A DNA stretch of 30,346 nucleotides, from assembly GCA_016649795.1 (NCBI GenBank), contig JAENWZ010000002.1, positions 1 to 30,346 of the forward strand, written 5' to 3'. The position numbers and the translations under genes were made by a program. Of this stretch, positions 25,416 through 30,346 are shown piece by piece (within the stretch, counting starts at the first letter, position 1; each line of letters starts with the position of its first letter). The notes under the pieces were generated by a model that was given only the letters and a program-made list of their open reading frames with translations, was not told the DNA's origin and ran no database searches. This stretch comes from Proteiniphilum sp. (GTDB lineage: Bacteria > Bacteroidota > Bacteroidia > Bacteroidales > Dysgonomonadaceae).

Positions 25416-26273
25416 CTACTTCTCTTTGTTTTTCGGTTTTTTCTTGTCACCATCATTCAATTGCAATGCGGTTTTGGCATTTAGAGAGGTAACTACATTT
25501 TTACCTGTTTTGGCTTCCAGTTCTTTGCGTGCAACCTTTGCTACATTGCCGCCCTGTTTAGCTACTTTCTTGCTTTCTTCAAAATCTTTCGGATTGGTTG
25601 CGGTTGATATGTCTTTTGTGGATGCTTCAGCAAGCATGTTTAGAATGAGTTCCGTATTGGTCATGTTATCCCGAAGGTTTTCCTTTTTCAAACCTTTCAG
25701 AATTTTGTATTCTTTGGTGGTATTATCACTCCAAGCTTTGGTAATAATATCGGTAAGCGTAGCAAACTGAACACCTTCTTTCAATCCCCTTTTTTTCCAT
25801 TCATCTGTCAGTTCTTTTCTAATCTCAATACTTTTCAGTCGCTGATTAATCCAGTTTTCTGAATAACCAAGTTTCATATATTGTTCCAAAGCTCTATCGA
25901 TAGAAAGTTCAGGGTCTTGCATTTCGTCTAAACGTTCTGCTGCTACCTGTGCCAGCCATTGTTTAAAGGGTTCTGCTTTTGGGGATGGAATGGATTGTAC
26001 AAGGCGAAAAAGTTGTTCGGTATCAGCTACATCGGTCAATCTCATTTTCCCGTCAGGGGCAGGCATTTTCAAACCGTTACAATTTGTAACGGTTTCATTC
26101 CCCTCATCTTTTAATCTCTTTTTTAATACCCGCCAATACACCTGAGGATTAGGGCTGTCAGTTAAAACTGCAATAACATCAACAATCGACAAATACCATT
26201 TTTCATGTTCGGCATCCCAAAGCGTTCTAACCTTTTTGTCCTCAAATATTTTAATATCAGTTTGTTTGCTCAT
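25416..26273 (-). CDS. Bro-N domain protein (DinD-like), coupled to hsdR
   Basis: The 285-residue protein opens with a Bro-N/antirepressor-type domain (about residues 8-110: KIFEDKKVRTLWDAEHEKWYLSIVDVIAVL, split by a typical PQVYWRVLKKRL). A helical middle with QWLAQVAAERLDEMQDPELS resembles DNA-damage-inducible protein D. The C-terminus (about 225-285) is rich in Lys and Asn. Such proteins often sit inside Bacteroidetes type I restriction loci, where their role is not known. Its ATG overlaps the hsdR stop as ATGA, so the two are translationally coupled. The gene ends 29 nt from the IS200-type right end. Confidence 0.78.
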   Translation of the reverse strand: MSKQTDIKIFEDKKVRTLWDAEHEKWYLSIVDVIAVLTDSPNPQVYWRVLKKRLKDEGNETVTNCNGLKMPAPDGKMRLTDVADTEQLFRLVQSIPSPKAEPFKQWLAQVAAERLDEMQDPELSIDRALEQYMKLGYSENWINQRLKSIEIRKELTDEWKKRGLKEGVQFATLTDIITKAWSDNTTKEYKILKGLKKENLRDNMTNTELILNMLAEASTKDISTATNPKDFEESKKVAKQGGNVAKVARKELEAKTGKNVVTSLNAKTALQLNDGDKKKPKNKEK

Positions 26274-29059
26274 GCTGCTAATACTTTTTCTGTTAAACGT
26301 AAAATCTCGTCAATCTCTTTTTGATTGAAAATTCCTCTGATGCCTTCGGGGTGGAGCATGGTAAAAGGAGACTCAATCAGGTTGCGTTTGCTTACATCAC
26401 CTTTTTCCAACACAAAGTTCTTGAGTAAATCAAGAAATTGAAGTTGTCGGCTGGTGAGATAACTATGCTTGGCAATAAAATCATCAAATTCTTTGGTAAC
26501 GCTTTCGGCAAATGTTTCCAATTGTTCAATGCCTAAAATGTGTTTGATAAATTGCACCAATGCAGCTTTGCGGTGGTTGTATACCTTGCGAAGCAAATCA
26601 ATAGTAATATGCGGATGCTCATTGTGCAGTTCTTCGGCTAATTGCTCTGCTTCTTCGGGTGTAATTTCTTGTCCTTGTTTAAGTTTTTGCAAAATTGGAC
26701 TGTTTGACACCAATTCATTGATTTTCTTCTCCACCAGTTCACGGTATTTGGCTACACTCAACGCTTCGTGTTGAGGACCAAACTCAACAAACTCTTTTTC
26801 GGCAACAATGTCTTTCAAATTGAATTTTGCAGGAGCCAAAGGAATAACTGCTTCACGGAATTTCATTAAAGGCGAAAGTTTTTGAATCAATTCATCAAAC
26901 TTCTCTTCTGTAATGGTTGCCCAATAATGATTGCTTTGTGCTTGTCGAATCAATTCCTGTTCTCTTGCAACTATGTTGATGCTCAAGGGCAATTCACCAA
27001 TTTCTTCAATAATACTTTCTTTCAACGTTTCAAATTTATCGGTTTCACCAGCTAAGTGGGCCAACGAAACTTCCACTATGTCTTTTTCAAATCGCATGGC
27101 TTTAAAATCAACATCTGAAACGGTACGAAGCAATGGTTTTACAACGGCTTCCAAAAATTCCATTTTGTCAGAAGTCAGGTTGTTCCAAAAGTTTTCATCT
27201 TCCAATCGTTGCAATTCATTTCGGGCTTCCATGATGACCACCGAATTTTTCGGAAGTGCTTCAACCTGTTTTCTAATTTTCTGAACTTCTTTTATTACAA
27301 TTTCAGATTTACTTTGTGTTTGAGCTTCATCAATCTTTTCCAATCGTACACCAAACAAGCGAACAGGCAAAGGAATCTGCCCTTTTAATTCTTTACCTCT
27401 CGGATTTAGTTTGAAATATTCAAAATTGTCCCAACAGTCGACTATCAGAAAATTATCTTTTTGTGTGCACCATGGTTTTATTTTTTCAGATTCCAGCAGT
27501 CGGGTTCCTCTGCCTATCATCTGCCAAAACTTGGTGTAACTGTAAACAGGTTTTACAAAAACCAAATTCACCAATTCTCGAACATCAATGCCTGTGTCAA
27601 GCATATCAACACTAATTGCAATGCGAGGCATGTCGTTGTGAACAAACTGGTCAAGCAAACCGCCTTTGCCGTATACTCGTGGGTCTTCACTTACCAATAC
27701 TTTGGCTAATTTGCCTTTGTATTCGGGATAAAGTGAATCGAATATTTCTTCAACACGCCTTGCATGTGCTTTTGAAATACAAAAGAAAATTGTTTTTCCT
27801 GGCAACACTCCGTTGACATCTTTGATACTTTCTTCCATGAATTCACGGACTATCAAAGCGTTTGTGCCTCTGTTTATTACCTTTTTTTCAATCTCTGTTC
27901 CTTCGTAATTGATTTCTTCAATCTCCTTTCCTTCCAACATAAGTTTTTGTTGGTCTTCCAGTGAAATTGTCCGCTTGCTTATTCCTTCATCCTGAAACTT
28001 TGTTTTGATTTTCATTACTTGAAAATCGCTCAGGAATGGCGGAATATGATTTACCGCTTCATCATAGGAATATGCAAAAGTTGGAACGCCATCTTCGCAC
28101 TCAAATAACTGAAACGTATTGTGGTCGATTACATCAGTTGGCGTTGCTGTCAAGCCAAGGATAATCGTATTGAAATAATCAAGAATTTCCTGATAGGTGT
28201 TGTAAATGCTACGGTGGCTTTCGTCCACCACAATCAAGTCAAAGAAATGCGGACTTAAAGATTTTTCTTCGTTGCGAATTACATTCAACATAGTCGGATA
28301 AGTTGAAACATAAATTCGTCTGTCGGTGGCAATTTCTTTTTCGCCTTGTTTTGGCCAGCGAGGTTCGTTTGGTAAATGCTCTTTGAATGCTTCCAATGTT
28401 TGGTCACGAAGTGCGATTCTGTCCACTAAAAACAAAACCCTTTCTGCCCAACCTGCTCTCATAAGTGCATCAACCAAAGCAATGCAAGTTCTTGTCTTGC
28501 CTGTTCCTGTCGCCATGACCAACAAGAATTTGCGTTTGCGCTTTTCAATGGCTTCCATCACGGCACGAATAGAAGCAATCTGATAATTTCTTCCTGCAAT
28601 TTTAGTATTGATGAGTTCTCCAGCTAATGTTTTTCTTGCTCTGCGTATGTATGCATAGCGTTCAAGGTCGTCACGGGTGGGAAAACCGTAAACTTTTTTT
28701 GGTGGATAATTATCTAAGTCCCAAAAGTAAATCTCATGTCCGTTAGTATAAAAGCAAAAAGGTAATTCTCCACCTTGCGTTGATTGAATGTTGTGGCAAT
28801 ATTGTTTGGCTTGTTCTCGTCCCAGCGCAGCATCAACTGAAGTCTTTTTAGCTTCAACAACCGCAAGCGGTTTGCCTACCCTGCCCAATAAAACATAGTC
28901 GCTGTATTGATGTCCTGCGTATGGTGTTACAGGTTCTTCAACAACTGCCAAATGAATATCAAATTCTTCAATCACCTGAGTTCGGTCAGTAACATTCCAG
29001 TCCGCTTGTTTTAAGCGGTTGTCAATGATTTCTTTCCTTGTCAGTTTTTCGTTTTTCAT
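26270..29059 (-). CDS. hsdR: Type I restriction endonuclease subunit R (EcoEI-like)
   Basis: HsdR supplies the DNA translocase and nuclease of a type I restriction complex (R2M2S). The 929-residue protein has the nuclease motif with Asp54 and E69-A-K71 (VVEAKK). The helicase motor follows: Walker A MATGTGKTRT at 182-191, motif II DESH, motif III LTATPTD, and motif VI QMIGRGTR. A long helical C-terminal part (about 640-929) resembles the EcoEI-type R C-terminal domain. All motor and nuclease motifs are intact. No hsdM or hsdS is visible in the window, so they must lie beyond the right edge, elsewhere in the genome, or be lost. A TACATTTG box lies 32 nt upstream of the ATG. Confidence 0.94.
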   Translation of the reverse strand: MKNEKLTRKEIIDNRLKQADWNVTDRTQVIEEFDIHLAVVEEPVTPYAGHQYSDYVLLGRVGKPLAVVEAKKTSVDAALGREQAKQYCHNIQSTQGGELPFCFYTNGHEIYFWDLDNYPPKKVYGFPTRDDLERYAYIRRARKTLAGELINTKIAGRNYQIASIRAVMEAIEKRKRKFLLVMATGTGKTRTCIALVDALMRAGWAERVLFLVDRIALRDQTLEAFKEHLPNEPRWPKQGEKEIATDRRIYVSTYPTMLNVIRNEEKSLSPHFFDLIVVDESHRSIYNTYQEILDYFNTIILGLTATPTDVIDHNTFQLFECEDGVPTFAYSYDEAVNHIPPFLSDFQVMKIKTKFQDEGISKRTISLEDQQKLMLEGKEIEEINYEGTEIEKKVINRGTNALIVREFMEESIKDVNGVLPGKTIFFCISKAHARRVEEIFDSLYPEYKGKLAKVLVSEDPRVYGKGGLLDQFVHNDMPRIAISVDMLDTGIDVRELVNLVFVKPVYSYTKFWQMIGRGTRLLESEKIKPWCTQKDNFLIVDCWDNFEYFKLNPRGKELKGQIPLPVRLFGVRLEKIDEAQTQSKSEIVIKEVQKIRKQVEALPKNSVVIMEARNELQRLEDENFWNNLTSDKMEFLEAVVKPLLRTVSDVDFKAMRFEKDIVEVSLAHLAGETDKFETLKESIIEEIGELPLSINIVAREQELIRQAQSNHYWATITEEKFDELIQKLSPLMKFREAVIPLAPAKFNLKDIVAEKEFVEFGPQHEALSVAKYRELVEKKINELVSNSPILQKLKQGQEITPEEAEQLAEELHNEHPHITIDLLRKVYNHRKAALVQFIKHILGIEQLETFAESVTKEFDDFIAKHSYLTSRQLQFLDLLKNFVLEKGDVSKRNLIESPFTMLHPEGIRGIFNQKEIDEILRLTEKVLAA

Positions 29060-29090
29060 TTATATTTTTAATCAAAAGTCAATTAAAGCT

Positions 29091-29098
29091 CAAATGTA
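29091..29098 (-). promoter_or_regulatory. Bacteroidetes promoter box for the hsdR-Bro-N operon
   Basis: The minus strand reads TACATTTG (TAnnTTTG), 32 nt before the hsdR ATG. A TTTG at 29125-29122 lies 23 nt further upstream, a plausible -33 element although the spacing is slightly long. The TTTG borders the left arm of a large inverted repeat. Confidence 0.5.
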
Positions 29099-29128
29099 AT
29101 AATTTAGCACGGGTGCGTAAGCAAAATT

Positions 29129-29189
29129 GCAGCTCTTTTGCAAACCTTTGGTTTGAGCATCGGCTCGGTCGGGTTTGCAAATGTGCTGC
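29129..29189. repeat. Compound inverted repeat upstream of hsdR
   Basis: GCAGC-tct-TTTGCAAACC (29129-29146) mirrors GGTTTGCAAA-tgt-GCTGC (29172-29189), giving 15 paired bases around a 3x3 internal loop. Inside, GAGC/GCTC forms a small apical stem. A competing hairpin, CAAACC-ttt-GGTTTG (29141-29155), uses part of the left arm. The element lies just upstream of the hsdR promoter and contains no gene. It may be a structured RNA, a regulator site, or a mobile-element relic. Confidence 0.6.
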
Positions 29190-29202
29190 TATGTGGGAGG
29201 GG

Positions 29203-29234
29203 TTTCTTCCTTCTTTTTAGCGGCCGGGAAGAAA
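29203..29234. repeat. 8-bp inverted repeat
   Basis: TTTCTTCC (29203-29210) and GGAAGAAA (29227-29234) are exact complements around a 16-nt loop. It adds to the dense foldback structure of the 430-nt non-coding region between hsdR and the palindrome at 29348. The rest of the region, about 29235-29347, shows nothing I can name. Confidence 0.5.
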
Positions 29235-29347
29235 AAAACAAAATAAATTTCCATCAAATTTGCACTGTCCTATCAAAAAGCTAAATCCTTTCTATTTTCA
29301 ATTTATCACTATCGTATCTGTCTGCTCGTCTGTCCTTTTTACACTTG

Positions 29348-29489
29348 TTGCCAACGGTTGGCGGTATGAAACGTTGGGGGTTTCGGGGCCACTGCACTAT
29401 CAAGGTACAACGGACTTTGGTGCGGGAATAGAAGCTCGAATAACCACCTAGCCCCCAATGTTTTATGACCGCGTGTTATGCGCTGGCAA
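29348..29489 (-). repeat. 142-nt imperfect palindrome, attC-like
   Basis: The outer arms TTGCCAACG (29348-29356) and CGCTGGCAA (29481-29489) pair with one wobble. The inner arms, GCGGTATGAAACGTTGGGGG (29361-29380) and 29452-29472 ending GACCGC, pair over about 20 positions with a few wobbles and one bulge. A 71-nt centre separates them. On the minus strand a core GCGCATAAC (29483-29475) lies at the start and GTTGGCA at the far end. These are in the places where integron attC sites carry R'' (RYYYAAC-like) and R' (GTTRRRY-like) boxes, though both deviate from consensus. The stop codon of the neighbouring gene is 2 nt away. No integrase is visible. Confidence 0.6.
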
Positions 29490-29491
29490 TA

Positions 29492-30211
29492 TTATTCTTT
29501 TACTTTTTTAATAATGTCTGGGATTTCTGATTTGTCAGGAATATCCTGATTTGTTACGTAATAATATTCAAACACAAAATCCCCAAGTTCATTGCATTTT
29601 TTTATTCCTGTCTCGATGAATTTCCCTACTGCAACGTCCATCGGTACAAGAACTGTCAGCCCTGCATAAGTATCCGACTGGTCAACGGATTCCACAACAC
29701 AATTTATGTCTTTGGCTATAAGGTTGAATTCATCTTTTATTATTTTCTTCTGTGTCGTGGTAAAGGATCTGTCCGATGATGATAAAACAAGAAAAAAGTA
29801 TCGCAATTTGTCATTAAGTCCACCTAGTCCGCTTGAGATAAAGCAGGCACTTTGATCTGTCAATGTGCTCTCAAGGAACATTTTGCACTCTTGTAACGCC
29901 AAAGATGCCCATTGTTTTAAGTCATTTTCAGGATTTTTAAAATATTTTTTAATTTGTCTGAACGCTGTAATTGTCCCAAGATGTGCTAACAGGGTCAACG
30001 TTTTTTTCTTAGCATCTATTTCTATTTTGGAGTCAAAGAGAATGTTTCCCAAATTGAGGGTTTCATTTTCAGTCAGTTCGCCATGGTCAAAAGAATGGGA
30101 ATAGTCAATATATTCTTTTTGTGTTTGAATATCGATGCCTTCTTCCAGTATATCATACCGGTCAGGAATGCTTTCTAAAAATTTTCTTATATCTTCAGGT
30201 CTGTCTGTCAT
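29492..30211 (-). CDS. Hypothetical protein in a cassette-like unit
   Basis: I do not recognise this protein. It is acidic and soluble, with no signal peptide or membrane segment. From ATG 30211 it has 239 residues. A helical N-terminal half (KKTLTLLAHLGTITAFRQIK, then QWASLALQECKMFLES) is reminiscent of HEAT-like pairs. A mixed alpha/beta C-terminal half includes AGLTVLVPMDVAVGKF. An in-frame ATG at 30244 would add MLCASKNEHTA, but those codons come from the 9-nt core GTTATGCGC, so I prefer 30211. Its stop lies 2 nt from the 142-nt palindrome, and a TAACTTTG box lies upstream. The neighbouring restriction genes suggest an accessory or defence setting, but not a function. Confidence 0.6.
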   Translation of the reverse strand: MTDRPEDIRKFLESIPDRYDILEEGIDIQTQKEYIDYSHSFDHGELTENETLNLGNILFDSKIEIDAKKKTLTLLAHLGTITAFRQIKKYFKNPENDLKQWASLALQECKMFLESTLTDQSACFISSGLGGLNDKLRYFFLVLSSSDRSFTTTQKKIIKDEFNLIAKDINCVVESVDQSDTYAGLTVLVPMDVAVGKFIETGIKKCNELGDFVFEYYYVTNQDIPDKSEIPDIIKKVKE

Positions 30212-30233
30212 AGCTGTGTGTTCATTTTTGCTT

Positions 30234-30242
30234 GCGCATAAC
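30234..30242 (-). other. 9-nt core GTTATGCGC at the 5' side of the cassette-like gene
   Basis: On the minus strand this reads GTTATGCGC and is the exact complement of the core at 29475-29483 beyond the other end of the gene. In integron cassettes the first bases (TTRRRY) are complementary to the first box of the cassette's own attC, which is what is seen here. It would mark the recombination point G/TT. Confidence 0.5.
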
Positions 30243-30273
30243 ATCTTAGTGTTTTATTCGCCGTTTTTGCGAC

Positions 30274-30281
30274 CAAAGTTA
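30274..30281 (-). promoter_or_regulatory. Bacteroidetes -7 promoter box for the hypothetical gene
   Basis: The minus strand reads TAACTTTG (TAnnTTTG), 63 nt before the preferred ATG at 30211. It lies outside the cassette-like unit, so transcription would come from neighbouring DNA, as for promoterless gene cassettes. Confidence 0.45.
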
Positions 30282-30346
30282 TTGAAAAGAAGTTGATTCA
30301 CAAATTTTCACAAAGATTAATTTAATATGCTATCAATAATGGCAAA

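Noticed and set aside
29260..29451. 63-codon plus-strand frame upstream of the palindrome
   Set aside because: It runs into the left arm and centre of the 142-nt palindrome and has no promoter box or protein-like pattern.

Overview
The window reads as Bacteroidetes DNA, most likely Bacteroidales. The evidence is a SusC/SusD pair under an ECF sigma/FecR switch, lipoproteins with Bacteroidetes-type signal peptides, a DUF5686-type outer-membrane protein, and repeated TAnnTTTG promoter boxes (TATCTTTG recurs ahead of several genes). I cannot name the genus from sequence alone.

Left part (1-6200): the start of a membrane protein leaving the left edge; an HSL-type esterase divergent from a lipoprotein with a predicted beta-propeller fold; an MscS-type channel; an EttA-like ABC-F gene broken by a 2-nt frameshift in a short CG run; and a RelE/ParE-type toxin-antitoxin pair.

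Middle (6200-14700), mostly housekeeping on the plus strand: a short DUF5686-type outer-membrane protein, a degenerate 23-bp tandem repeat, a YccS/FUSC-type membrane protein, tsaD, glnS and a TPR protein, closed by a strong hairpin terminator facing the next operon.

Uptake locus (14737-24479, all minus): ECF sigma factor, FecR anti-sigma, a SusC with an N-terminal STN domain, SusD, an endonuclease/exonuclease/phosphatase (EEP) lipoprotein with its catalytic residues intact, and a lipoprotein with Ig-like repeats. The order implies substrate-induced trans-envelope signalling that switches on uptake. No glycosidase is present and the only enzyme is a predicted phosphodiesterase, so the substrate may be a phosphodiester compound rather than a plain glycan (inference).

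Right part (24480-30346), accessory DNA: an IS200-type element whose transposase is cut by an in-frame TGA before its catalytic tyrosine; a Bro-N protein coupled to a type I restriction subunit (hsdR) with no hsdM or hsdS in the window; a 430-nt non-coding stretch rich in inverted repeats; and an unrecognised gene that ends against a 142-nt imperfect palindrome. That gene is bounded by two exactly complementary 9-nt cores (GTTATGCGC / GCGCATAAC), as expected of an integron gene cassette with its attC site. This cassette-like unit is the most unusual object in the window.
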